A stretch of 64,000 bases of DNA from Arthrobacter gengyunqii (GCF_023022985.1 NZ_CP095461.1:248001-312000), one strand, 5' to 3'; positions 46,828 to 54,545 are shown, numbered from the stretch's first letter. Notes: generated from the sequence alone by a model not told the origin. Numbers and translations are program-made.

Positions 46828-47640
46828 CTACACCGGTTTGGTTGGCATCGTTTTGGTTGGGCGCGACTGCCAGCGCGCCCAACCAGTGGTGGTTTCGGCC
46901 GCCGCAGCCTGTAGGAGCGGCAGGTACTCGCCCGTAAGGGTGTCGATGCTCGTCTCCTGCGCGTGGACGGTCACGTTCATCGAAGCGCGAACCACTCCCG
47001 CGCCGTCCGGCACCCCCACGGAAATGGAGCGCACCCCGGGCGCCAGCTCCTCGTCGGCCAGGGCCCACCCCTGGGACCGCACCTCCGCCAGGATATCCAG
47101 CACCTGGGCCTCGGCCATCGGCTCCTCTTCGGGCAGGCCCGAACGCGAGGGCTCGGCGAGTGCACGCAGAGCTTCGCCGGGCTGCAGCGCAGCGAGCAGC
47201 ACCTTGCCCTGGGAGGTTTTCATGGCGGGAAAGCGGGTGCCGATGTCCACGCGCAGGGCGATCAGCTTGGGCACGGCAACCCGTGCCACGTAGACGATGT
47301 CGGATCCATCCAGCTGGGCCATGGACGATGACTCGCCCGTCCGCTCAACCAGTTGCTCCAGATGGGGACGGGCCATATCCCACAGCCCGAGGGCGCCCAC
47401 ATAAGCCATGCCGAGCTCAAGCACCTTGGGGGTCAGCGAGTGGAAGCCCTGTTCAGCCCGTGCATACCCCAGCTCCTGCAGCGTGAGCAGGATCCGGCGG
47501 GCGGTTGGCCGGGCCAAACCGGTCGCTTGGGATACCTCAGCCAGGCTCATACGCGGATGGTCCGCCGAAAAACAACGGACCACGTCTAACCCGCGGGCGA
47601 GTGCCTCAATGAAGTCAGGCCCCTGTCCTCGCTGGACCAT
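46828..47640 (-). CDS. IclR-family transcriptional regulator
   Basis: A 270-residue regulator from ATG 47640 (MVQRGQGPDFIEALARGLDV), behind AAGGGA; the frame is open up to 47766 but across the operator region. The N-terminal helix-turn-helix runs through MSLAEVSQATGLARPTARR. The C-terminal IclR effector domain has SSSMAQLDGSDIVYVARV and GVPDGAGVVRASMNV. The sequence is close to PcaR/PcaU/PobR proteins, which sense aromatic acids or beta-ketoadipate-type compounds. The three operators around it probably define its regulon, including its own promoter. Confidence 0.9.
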   Translation of the reverse strand: MVQRGQGPDFIEALARGLDVVRCFSADHPRMSLAEVSQATGLARPTARRILLTLQELGYARAEQGFHSLTPKVLELGMAYVGALGLWDMARPHLEQLVERTGESSSMAQLDGSDIVYVARVAVPKLIALRVDIGTRFPAMKTSQGKVLLAALQPGEALRALAEPSRSGLPEEEPMAEAQVLDILAEVRSQGWALADEELAPGVRSISVGVPDGAGVVRASMNVTVHAQETSIDTLTGEYLPLLQAAAAETTTGWARWQSRPTKTMPTKPV

Positions 47641-47716
47641 GTTATTCCCTTTCGTGGGTGATAGGTCAACGTCAAAGCGTCCCCGGCACCATTGTAGGGA
47701 CCTCCAGCTGTCTGGT

Positions 47717-47730
47717 CGGACAACTGTCCG
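47717..47730. promoter_or_regulatory. IclR-type operator near the regulator gene
   Basis: CGGACA-AC-TGTCCG, the same dyad with 2-base spacer as in the other two sites. It lies 77 bases upstream of the iclR start and 10 bases upstream of the -35 element of the CoA-transferase promoter. It is placed for autoregulation and/or activation. A weaker half-site, CCAGACA, adjoins it on the minus strand. Confidence 0.7.
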
Positions 47731-47740
47731 GCAGTGACCC

Positions 47741-47769
47741 TTGACACATTTTCCCTTTACCCACATTCT
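47741..47769 (+). promoter_or_regulatory. Promoter of the CoA-transferase operon
   Basis: TTGACA (47741-47746) and CATTCT (47764-47769), spacing 17, matching the DoxX promoter. The operator at 47781 starts 11 bases after the -10 element. Confidence 0.65.
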
Positions 47770-47780
47770 TTATGTGAGAT

Positions 47781-47806
47781 CCGGACACTTGTCCGGCAAG
47801 CGGACA
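47781..47806. promoter_or_regulatory. IclR-type operator with three half-sites (CoA-transferase promoter)
   Basis: CCGGACA-CT-TGTCCGG plus, after 3 bases, a direct half-site GCGGACA. The geometry is identical to the site at 44846-44871. The overlap with the start of transcription suggests repression in the absence of the inducer. Confidence 0.75.
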
Positions 47807-47840
47807 CACCAATGAAGCAATGTCGCTGTGAGAGGACCGA

Positions 47841-49061
47841 GTGAAAACTCCAAACGAAGCGCATGGACCGGGCAGCCCCGACAGGCTGCCACTCTCCGGG
47901 ATCGTCATCGCCGATTTCTCCCGGGTCCTGGCGGGCCCGTACGCCACTATGCTTCTGGCCGACATGGGCGCCGAAGTGATCAAGGTCGAAAGTCCAGCCG
48001 GCGACGATACGCGTTCATGGGTTCCCCCGGTCCGCGACGACGGTGTCTCCACGTACTACACGGCGGTCAACCGCAACAAGAAGTCGGTGGTCCTGGATTT
48101 CAAGGACGCTGATGACCTGGCAGCAGCACAGGCACTGGCCGGGCGTGCCGACGTCATCATCGAAAACTTCAAACCCGGGGGCCTCAAGCGCTTTGGACTT
48201 GATTACGGATCCGTGCGGGAGCACAACCCCGGAGTTATCTACTGCTCGATCAGCGGATTCGGCACGGCGGAAGGGGCGGCCCTTCCCGGGTATGACCTGA
48301 TTGTCCAGGCCATGAGCGGCCTGATGAGCCTGACCGGAGATCCCGAGGGGGAACCCTTCCGTGCCGGAATCAGCGTTTTCGACGTGATGGCCGGCCTGCA
48401 TTCGAGTATTGGAATCCTGGCCGCCCTGCGCCATCGCGACCAGACCGGCGAAGGACAGAACATTGAGACGTCCCTGATGGCCTCCGCCATGAGCGGTCTG
48501 GTCAACCAGACAACGGCCTACGTGGCCGGGGGCGTCACCCCGTTCCGGATGGGCAATGCGCATCCGAGCCTGTTCCCCTACGAAGCACTTCCCACCGCCG
48601 ACGACGACTTGATCATCGCGGCTGGCAACACGAATCAGTTCCGGAGGCTTTGCCACGTGCTGGACATCCCGGCAGTGGCCGATGACCCGCGTTTTGCCGA
48701 AAACGGCGACCGGACAGCCAACCGCGAGCAGCTGCGTCCGTTGCTGGTGGAACGGCTGCAGACCCGCGGCGCGGGCGAATGGTTCGACCTGCTCAACGAG
48801 GCCGGAGTTCCGAACGGCCCAATCAACAGCATCGCTCAAGGAGTGGAGTACGCGAAAAAGCTGGGCCTGAACCCCGTGACAACAGCCGGAACCGGCACCT
48901 CAGCGGTACCCGTGGTCAGGAATCCCATCACGTTCTCGGCTACCCCGGCCCGCTACGTCCTCTCGCCGCCACGGCTCGGAGAACATACGGAAGAGATCAA
49001 GGCATGGCTGGCAGCACGCGTTGCCGGCGGCGGAAACGACTCCACGAAGGGCAAGGCGTGA
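47841..49061 (+). CDS. CaiB/BaiF class III CoA-transferase
   Basis: A 406-residue enzyme moving CoA between carboxylic acids. It starts at GTG 47841 after AGAGGA. Family features: GIVIADFSRVLAGPYATMLL, LADMGAEVIKVESP, VVLDFKDADDL, and the catalytic Asp in LPGYDLIVQAMSGLMSLTG. It probably activates a di- or tricarboxylate formed after ring cleavage. The citryl-CoA-lyase-like gene next to it overlaps by 4 bases, which suggests consecutive steps (CoA activation, then C-C cleavage). Confidence 0.93.
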   Translation: MKTPNEAHGPGSPDRLPLSGIVIADFSRVLAGPYATMLLADMGAEVIKVESPAGDDTRSWVPPVRDDGVSTYYTAVNRNKKSVVLDFKDADDLAAAQALAGRADVIIENFKPGGLKRFGLDYGSVREHNPGVIYCSISGFGTAEGAALPGYDLIVQAMSGLMSLTGDPEGEPFRAGISVFDVMAGLHSSIGILAALRHRDQTGEGQNIETSLMASAMSGLVNQTTAYVAGGVTPFRMGNAHPSLFPYEALPTADDDLIIAAGNTNQFRRLCHVLDIPAVADDPRFAENGDRTANREQLRPLLVERLQTRGAGEWFDLLNEAGVPNGPINSIAQGVEYAKKLGLNPVTTAGTGTSAVPVVRNPITFSATPARYVLSPPRLGEHTEEIKAWLAARVAGGGNDSTKGKA

Positions 49062-49873
49062 GCACCTCGACAGAAAACCAAACCCCCCGTTTTCCCACCT
49101 CGCTGGGCACATCCACTTCCACGAAGATCAGCCTCCTCGGACAGGATCTGGCCCAGGACCTGATGGGAAAGGTCAGTTTTGGCGAGCTGGCCTTTTGGCT
49201 GGTGGCGATGCGGCGACCAAGCTCCGGAGAGCTCAGGGTCTTTGAATCGGTGCTGGTGGCCCTGGCCGACCATGGTTTCACGCCCACAGCCATAGCCGCC
49301 CGCCTCACCTACCTCAGCGCTCCTGATTCCATGCAGGGGGCAATGGCCGCGGGCCTGCTCGGCGGCGGTTCGCGCTTCCTCGGAGTGACCGAGGACTGCG
49401 CCCAATTCCTCGCCGAGAAGCTTGCCGAGCATGAAAGTCCCCTGCCCGAGACGGATGCGGAATGGGATGAGATGGCAGCGGCAGCCATCGAGTCGCAGCG
49501 GGCTAAGGGAAAGTTCGTTCCCGGGCTCGGCCACCCGAATCATAAGGACGGCGATCCCCGCACGCCCGTGCTGATTGGCATCGCCACGGAAGAAGGCCTC
49601 CGGGGCCCCCACATCAAACTGTTTGAAGCCGTCGGGCGCATGAGCGGGAAAGTCCTGGGACGAAAGCTGCCCCTCAACGGTGCCGGCGTCTGCGGAGCGG
49701 CCCTCGCTGACTTGGGTCTCCCGCCGGATCTGCTGCGCGGCTTTGCCCTGCTGGCCCGTGCAGCTGGGCTGCTCGGCCAGATCGCTGAAGAGCGGCGCAA
49801 CCCGATTGCCAATGACATCTACATGGCCGTGGACCGCAACGCGGGCTACGTTGCCCCCAACCTGGACAGCTAA
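49058..49873 (+). CDS. Citryl-CoA lyase-like (small citrate synthase fold) protein
   Basis: A 271-residue citrate-synthase-fold protein, starting at GTG 49058 inside the previous stop. FVPGLGHPNHKDGDPRTPVL matches the catalytic GxGHxxYKxxDPR region with its His. The C-terminal LARAAGLLGQIAEERRNPIA matches the citryl-CoA lyase/ACLY end. At the position of the ACLY catalytic Asp (NVDG motif) it reads NGAGVCG, so the Asp appears lost. It should cleave or form a 3-hydroxy-3-carboxyacyl-CoA, but chemistry different from citryl-CoA cleavage is possible. Confidence 0.82.
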   Translation: MSTSTENQTPRFPTSLGTSTSTKISLLGQDLAQDLMGKVSFGELAFWLVAMRRPSSGELRVFESVLVALADHGFTPTAIAARLTYLSAPDSMQGAMAAGLLGGGSRFLGVTEDCAQFLAEKLAEHESPLPETDAEWDEMAAAAIESQRAKGKFVPGLGHPNHKDGDPRTPVLIGIATEEGLRGPHIKLFEAVGRMSGKVLGRKLPLNGAGVCGAALADLGLPPDLLRGFALLARAAGLLGQIAEERRNPIANDIYMAVDRNAGYVAPNLDS

Positions 49874-49883
49874 GGAGAACACC

Positions 49884-50828
49884 GTGGCGGAATTGACGGC
49901 CGTGCTGGCCAGCACGCACCACCCCTTTTATCTCAAGGCGACCACCGACGAGTCTGACCAGCGGATGCCGCAGGCGGATGAGTGGAAAAACAAGGTGGAG
50001 GCCTACCGTGAAACCTTGACTGCAGCGGAGCCGGACATCCTGATAATGGTTGGCGCGGACCATTTCCACCAGTTTTTCCTGGACAACTACCCCACGTTCC
50101 TCATCGGCAAGCAGGAAAAGTATGACGCCACGTACTACAACGAGGAACGCGAATTCGGCCTGCCCAAATACGTCCTGGACGGCGATGTGGCGCTGTCCAA
50201 CTTTATGCACCAGGGGCTGATGGATGAGGGTTTTGATTTCTCCTTCAGCCACGAATTGAAGATTGACCACTCCATCATCTGCCCGATCATCACGGTCAGG
50301 CCGGACGCGGACCTTCCCATAGTTCCGATCTACACCAATATCTTTGCCCCGCCGCTGCCGTCCCCGAAGCGCTTCTGGGACCTGGGGAGGGCAATCCGGA
50401 AAGTCATCGATGCCTACCCAACGGATAAGAAGATCGCAGCCATCGGCACCGGCCATTTGTCCCTCGAGCTGGGAGGGCCCCGCATGTTCGGCGAGCACGG
50501 TCCGGACCCGGAGTTCGACGCGCAGGCGATCGAATGGCTTTCCTCCGGAAATATCGACGCGATTCTGGAAAACGTCACCCATGAATCCATGTCCACGGCA
50601 GGTAACGCGACCCACGGATTCATGGACCTTATTCTCATGATGGGCATCGCCGGAGGCGAAAACGCTGACTACGTTGACCAGCTTGACCTTTACCACACCC
50701 GCGAAATGTTCATGACTTGGTACCCGAACAGGACCCAGTCCCAGTTGGAAGCTGCCCAGCAGTCCGCCCGTCGCTCGGGAGCAACACTTGGACCTTTGCT
50801 GGCCGCACCGGAAGGAGCACCGGCATGA
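49884..50828 (+). CDS. LigB-family extradiol dioxygenase-like protein (beta subunit)
   Basis: A 314-residue protein starting at GTG 49884, 6 bases after AAGGAG. It has the class III fold pattern: LASTHHPF and VGADHFHQFF supply the two N-terminal metal His. KIDHSIICPIITV and VPIYTNIFAPPLP occupy the core. However, GTGHLSLELGG stands where protocatechuate 4,5-dioxygenase has GTGG-S-H-Q, so the acid/base His is displaced, and AGNATHGFMDL stands where the third ligand Glu is expected. It either uses shifted residues or has another activity. The LigA-type subunit gene follows at once. Confidence 0.82.
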   Translation: MAELTAVLASTHHPFYLKATTDESDQRMPQADEWKNKVEAYRETLTAAEPDILIMVGADHFHQFFLDNYPTFLIGKQEKYDATYYNEEREFGLPKYVLDGDVALSNFMHQGLMDEGFDFSFSHELKIDHSIICPIITVRPDADLPIVPIYTNIFAPPLPSPKRFWDLGRAIRKVIDAYPTDKKIAAIGTGHLSLELGGPRMFGEHGPDPEFDAQAIEWLSSGNIDAILENVTHESMSTAGNATHGFMDLILMMGIAGGENADYVDQLDLYHTREMFMTWYPNRTQSQLEAAQQSARRSGATLGPLLAAPEGAPA

Positions 50829-51190
50829 GCACTTACTACGTCAACAAGTTCCTCTACACCGTTGACCGTGACCCGGAATGGGTGGCCCGGTACAAGGAGG
50901 ACCCGGCAGGAACCATCAAGCGATGGGAAACGGAGGTCGGATCCTGGCTGAACAGCTCGGAGAAGACATCCTGGCTTTCCTTCACGGACGAAGAGCGCCG
51001 GGCCCTGGAGACCTACGACTATGTCTGGCTGTTCGAAGCCGGTGCACATTTTTTCCTCTACCTGACCCTCTTTATCGGCATTTTCGAGGACGACTACACC
51101 CAGACGAACGGACCCTTGTCCTATCAGCGCGAATGGGCAAGGAACCTCTCTCACTGGACCGGCAAGACCTACCCGACGGTGGCACTCTGA
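50825..51190 (+). CDS. LigA-type extradiol dioxygenase small subunit
   Basis: A 121-residue helical protein whose ATG overlaps the LigB stop. It shows the LigA domain pattern: LSFTDEERRALETYDYVWLF then EAGAHFFLYLTLFIG, matching protocatechuate 4,5-dioxygenase alpha subunits, which cap the active site of the beta subunit. The strict gene order beta then alpha, with a 4-base overlap, implies assembly of a 1:1 complex. Confidence 0.85.
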   Translation: MSTYYVNKFLYTVDRDPEWVARYKEDPAGTIKRWETEVGSWLNSSEKTSWLSFTDEERRALETYDYVWLFEAGAHFFLYLTLFIGIFEDDYTQTNGPLSYQREWARNLSHWTGKTYPTVAL

Positions 51191-51281
51191 CCTGTTGTTC
51201 CACCGTCCGGATCGCTCCGAACGCTCCACCCCCACACCAGCCCCGCCGTGCGGCACGCCCGGTAAAGATTCAAGGAGAAAA

Positions 51282-52730
51282 ATGGTCCATCTTCAGTTGC
51301 CTGCAGACAACCAGCCAATCGTTTTCCGCAATGGCACAGTTCTGTCGATGGACCCGAGCCATCGAGTGCTGTCCGACTGCGACGTCTTGGTCATCGGCGA
51401 CACCATCAAGGAAATCGGCCCCCGCCTCGAGGTGCCCGAAGGCACCTTTGAAATTGATGCCTCCGGCGGCATCGTCATGCCGGGGATGATCGACACCCAC
51501 CGGCACATGTGGCAGACCACCATGCGCGGCTACGGCGCCGACTGGACGCTGAGCCAATACTTTGTCTGGTATTACCTCGAACATGGAATGAAATTCCGTC
51601 CCGAAGATATTGCCACCGGAAACCTCCTTTCCGCGTACGACGCCCTCGACGCCGGCGTGACTACCAGCGTCGACTGGTCACACGGTTTGAGCACCTTGGA
51701 CCACGCCGAAGCCGCCGTTGACGCGCTCGAAGGAACCGGCGGACGTTTCGTCTTCGCGCCCGGGAACATCTTCGCCGGACCAAATGAATGGTCCACCACC
51801 CCGGAGTTCAAGGACTTCGTCGCCCGGCGGAATCCGCGGTCGGACATGTTCAAGTTCCAGCTCGCCTTCGACGTCACGGGTGACCCGTCCTTCCCGGAGA
51901 AGGCCGCCTTCGAAGCCGCGCGGGAACTCGACCTCTCCGTGACCACCCACGCCGGTGTTTGGGGCGCCACCAACGACGACGGCGTCCGCCTGATGCACGA
52001 GCACGGGTTCATGACCCCAGGCACTGTCTACGTTCATGCCGCGACTCTGAGCAACGATTCCTACCAGCGCATCGCGGCCACCGGAGGGACGGTGTCGCTG
52101 TCCACGGAAAGCGAGCAGAGCTGCGGCCAGGGCTACCCGCCGTCGTGGATCCTTCGGCAGCACAACGTGCCCATGTCCCTGTCAATCGACACGAGCGTGT
52201 GGTTCAGCAGCGATCTCTTTACCGCCATGCGCACTACGCTCGGCGCGGACCGTTCCTACGAGCACATGGCGGCCCATGAGAAGGGCGAGACAGTCACCCA
52301 TTCGGCCCTGCGTGCAGAGCAGGTTGTTGGGTGGTCCACCCACGGCGGTGCCCACGCGCTGGGACTGGATCACGCCGTCGGCCGCCTGGAAGTTGGGAAA
52401 AAGGCCGACATTGTCCTGTTGAAAAACGAAAACTCACCCGGAACCTTCCCTGTCCTCCATCCATACGGCCACGTGGCACTTCAAGCCGGCCGGGGCGATG
52501 TTCAGACCGTCCTGGTCAACGGCCGCGTGGTGAAGCATGACCACCGGCTGGTCGGCGTGGATATGAAGGCCGTCCAGGGCAGGGTTGCGGAAACGGTGGA
52601 ATACCTTCAGTCCGCGCTTGGTGCCGACGCGTGGGCCAAGGGCATGAACCCGGACATCCCGGAAGCGCGGATCCTGGACAACCCCTACATGTACACCGAC
52701 TACCACAGCGCCAATACTCGCAGCGTCTAG
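51282..52730 (+). CDS. ATZ/TRZ-family amidohydrolase
   Basis: A 482-residue TIM-barrel metal-dependent hydrolase, starting at ATG 51282 after AAGGAGAAA. The N-terminal composite sheet leads to MPGMIDTHRHMWQTT with the HxH metal pair. DLSVTTHAGVWG gives the third His, VYVHAATLSN the fourth, and the Asp is in LSIDTSVWFSS. KKADIVLLKN is the typical C-terminal strand. Relatives deaminate or dechlorinate heterocycles (atrazine, guanine, cytosine). It is the last gene of the operon, with a 91-base gap, so the growth substrate may carry an amine, amide or heterocyclic ring. Confidence 0.9.
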   Translation: MVHLQLPADNQPIVFRNGTVLSMDPSHRVLSDCDVLVIGDTIKEIGPRLEVPEGTFEIDASGGIVMPGMIDTHRHMWQTTMRGYGADWTLSQYFVWYYLEHGMKFRPEDIATGNLLSAYDALDAGVTTSVDWSHGLSTLDHAEAAVDALEGTGGRFVFAPGNIFAGPNEWSTTPEFKDFVARRNPRSDMFKFQLAFDVTGDPSFPEKAAFEAARELDLSVTTHAGVWGATNDDGVRLMHEHGFMTPGTVYVHAATLSNDSYQRIAATGGTVSLSTESEQSCGQGYPPSWILRQHNVPMSLSIDTSVWFSSDLFTAMRTTLGADRSYEHMAAHEKGETVTHSALRAEQVVGWSTHGGAHALGLDHAVGRLEVGKKADIVLLKNENSPGTFPVLHPYGHVALQAGRGDVQTVLVNGRVVKHDHRLVGVDMKAVQGRVAETVEYLQSALGADAWAKGMNPDIPEARILDNPYMYTDYHSANTRSV

Positions 52731-52781
52731 GCGGCGCTTCCTTCTCGGTCAGTCGACGCCTGTCCGGCATCAACTCTGCCG

Positions 52782-52825
52782 GGGCGGGGACCGGTTCTTT
52801 GGAACCGGTCCCCGCCCTTTTATTT
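52782..52825 (+). terminator. Strong intrinsic terminator of the catabolic operon
   Basis: A perfect 16-bp stem (GGGCGGGGACCGGTTC with its complement), loop TTTG, followed by TTTTATTT. It starts 51 bases after the amidohydrolase stop. Confidence 0.95.
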
Positions 52826-53094
52826 ATGACGCATCCAAACAGTTCCACCGGCTTCCACCGGAGTGAATTGCTTCAGAGCCTTCCGCTCACGGTCTGGGTC
52901 GGCCTAGCTTGTTGGGGCAGGGCATCGTTTTGCAGAGGATGTCGCCTTGCTTCCATGCGAGTCATAAACAAGCCTCATCTAAGGAATGCAAGGGTGACAA
53001 GGTGACACCCCTGGGAAATCGAACGCTGCATAACAGTTGTATGGCCGTCTGCTAAGAGGTAGGCCGCCGGGCCAGTTCCCGATGAGGTGAAACC
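52826..53094. other. Gene-free stretch downstream of the operon terminator
   Basis: No coding frame that I trust runs here. It includes short direct repeats (TTCCACCGG twice near 52841-52860; GGTGACA twice near 52994-53006). It presumably contains the promoter of the broken gene that follows. Confidence 0.5.
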
Positions 53095-53487
53095 ATGGCG
53101 CACGAACCAGAATCTTCGCTTCCTAAGCCTTCCTCTCCCTGACACTCCCAAACGACCGTTTTCGACTTGGATCGTCCTCGCCATTGCTGTAGTTCTCTTG
53201 GCGGTCTTCGCAGATACCGGCCTCATGGGGCTGGCCGTCTGGCTCGTACTCATGGGGGTCGGTGTATGTCTAACGGTTGCCTACGCGTTGCTCCTTCGAC
53301 GGCAGACGTGGGCTCGTGTTGCAGATGGCGGGAAGCGCCAGTTGCTCGCCGTTGGGGGAGGACTTCTCGTCGTGGGGTCTGTACTTGCCGCTATGGCTGC
53401 TCCTCCGGGATCAGGTACAGCGGACAGCTGATGATGATCAGTCACCCAGCCCGAGCCCGACTCCTCCCTCGGCTTCCCCGACTCCTC
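53095..53487 (+). pseudogene. Frameshifted small membrane-protein gene cut by the IS fragment
   Basis: A strong GAGGTGA site precedes ATG 53095, which reads MAHEPESSLPKPSSP and stops at 53140. One base further on, the frame continues DTPKRPFSTWIVLAIAVVLL with three membrane spans to 53431, so a single extra C in TCTCCC breaks it. A Ser/Pro-rich stretch in another frame follows (SPSPSPTPPSASPTPPP), then IS3 sequence. It resembles the N-terminus of actinobacterial excalibur-type membrane proteins. The first break could also be a sequencing error. Confidence 0.7.
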
Positions 53488-53669
53488 CACCGGGTTCGGT
53501 TCCTGAACACCGACGCCCTGACAGCACAGCTCAGTGAATACATCCGCCGGTACAACACCGAACGCATCTCGACAAAGCTCGAGGGCCTGAGCCCGGTGCA
53601 ATACCGTGCTCAGGCCCTCGCGGCCTAGCCTTTTATTTGGCCAGTCCAAATTTCAGGGACCAGTTCAAG
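53488..53669 (+). mobile_element. IS3-family right-end fragment
   Basis: It encodes the last 46 residues of an OrfB (HRVRFLNTDALTAQLSEYIR onward), about 95% identical to the copy at 44350-44490. The IS right end follows (TTTTATTTGGCCAGTCCAAA, then CAGGGACCAGTTCAA). Nothing upstream of the C-terminus remains. Same orientation as the left IS3 remnant, which would allow recombination between them. Confidence 0.88.
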
Positions 53670-53671
53670 AC

Positions 53672-53686
53672 GGAGGCTCCTGCTTC
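53672..53686. terminator. Right arm of the interrupted terminator
   Basis: GGAGGCTCCTGCTTC is the exact complement of GAAGCAGGAGCCTCC at 43514-43528. It lies 13 bases after the end of the kinase gene on the minus strand. Without its partner arm nearby, termination of the kinase transcript may now be poor, and reading into the island from the right is possible. Confidence 0.7.
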
Positions 53687-53699
53687 GGCTTTTCGAGCC

Positions 53700-54545
53700 C
53701 TACAGGGCGGGGCCGTTGCCGGCATTGCCCTGCCACAGGGCGTCGAACGGGGCGTTGGAGGAAACCCGGTTGCGGATGCCCTCGGTGACGAAAGCCTTTG
53801 CGGTCTTCGCGGCTTCGAGCGGCGTGGCGCCCTTGGCCAGTTCGGCCGTGATGGCTGCCGCAAGCGTGCAGCCGGCGCCGCTCACCGCAACGTCGCCGAC
53901 CTTGGGTGCCCGCAGCACCTCCATGGTCTCACCGTCATAGAACACGTCCACGGCGTCGTCGCCTGCCAGCCGCACTCCGCCCTTGGCGAGAACCACGGCC
54001 CCGGAAGCTTCGTGGATGCGCCGGGCGGCGTCCTGCAGGTCCTCGACAGTGTCGATGGAGTCCATGCCGGACAGGGACATCGATTCAAAGTGGTTGGGTG
54101 TCACGAAGGTGGCCAGCGGCAGGATCTGCGCCTTGAGTGCCCGGTCCGTGTCCAGGGCGGCTCCCGGTTCCTGGCCCTTGCAGATCAGCACCGGATCCAG
54201 CACGATGTTGGTCCATTCCTGGCTCTGGAGGGCCTTGGCCACGGCGTCGATCGTGGCGGGCGTTCCCAGCATGCCGAGCTTGACGGTGGTCAGGTCATAC
54301 GCGGTCTGGATGGCCTCAAGCTGGTCGCTGATGACCTGGGAATCCACCGGGACGAAACGGTGGCTCCAGTTGTCCTTCGGATCGAAGGACACGATGCAGG
54401 TCAGGGCAGCGATCCCGTAGGTTCCGAGTTCCTGGAACGTTTTCAGGTCGGCCTGGGCGCCGGCGCCGCCGGTAGCTTCGGAGCCGGCGATGGTCAGGGT
54501 GACGGCCGGGGCAGCTGTTCCGGCAGAGTGTGTGTTAGCAGACAT
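53700..54545 (-). CDS. Hydroxymethylpyrimidine/pyridoxal kinase family protein
   Basis: A 281-residue ribokinase-fold enzyme that phosphorylates pyridoxal/pyridoxine or HMP. It starts MSANTHSAGTAAP at ATG 54545. GSEATGGAGAQADLKTF matches the GSDPSGGAGIQADLKTF motif. The anion-hole/catalytic region is VAVSGAGCTLAAAI (Asp of GxGD is replaced by Ala-Gly-Cys, as in the PdxK/ThiD-like subgroup), and LDPVLICKGQ is conserved. No thiamine genes adjoin, so the pyridoxal kinase role is slightly favoured. Its terminator seems to have been disrupted by the island. Confidence 0.85.
   Translation of the reverse strand: MSANTHSAGTAAPAVTLTIAGSEATGGAGAQADLKTFQELGTYGIAALTCIVSFDPKDNWSHRFVPVDSQVISDQLEAIQTAYDLTTVKLGMLGTPATIDAVAKALQSQEWTNIVLDPVLICKGQEPGAALDTDRALKAQILPLATFVTPNHFESMSLSGMDSIDTVEDLQDAARRIHEASGAVVLAKGGVRLAGDDAVDVFYDGETMEVLRAPKVGDVAVSGAGCTLAAAITAELAKGATPLEAAKTAKAFVTEGIRNRVSSNAPFDALWQGNAGNGPAL

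Larger units (their letters stand above)
43531..53680. mobile_element. Putative catabolic genomic island bounded by an 11-bp direct repeat
   Basis: ACGGAGGCTCC occurs at both edges (43531-43541 and 53670-53680). Removing the segment between the repeats rebuilds one perfect terminator hairpin between the kinase gene and the subtilase promoter region. IS3-family sequence lies just inside each edge in the same orientation. The contents are a self-contained catabolic operon with transporter and regulator. An 11-bp repeat is longer than IS3 target duplications (3-5 bp), so the mechanism is open. Confidence 0.65.
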
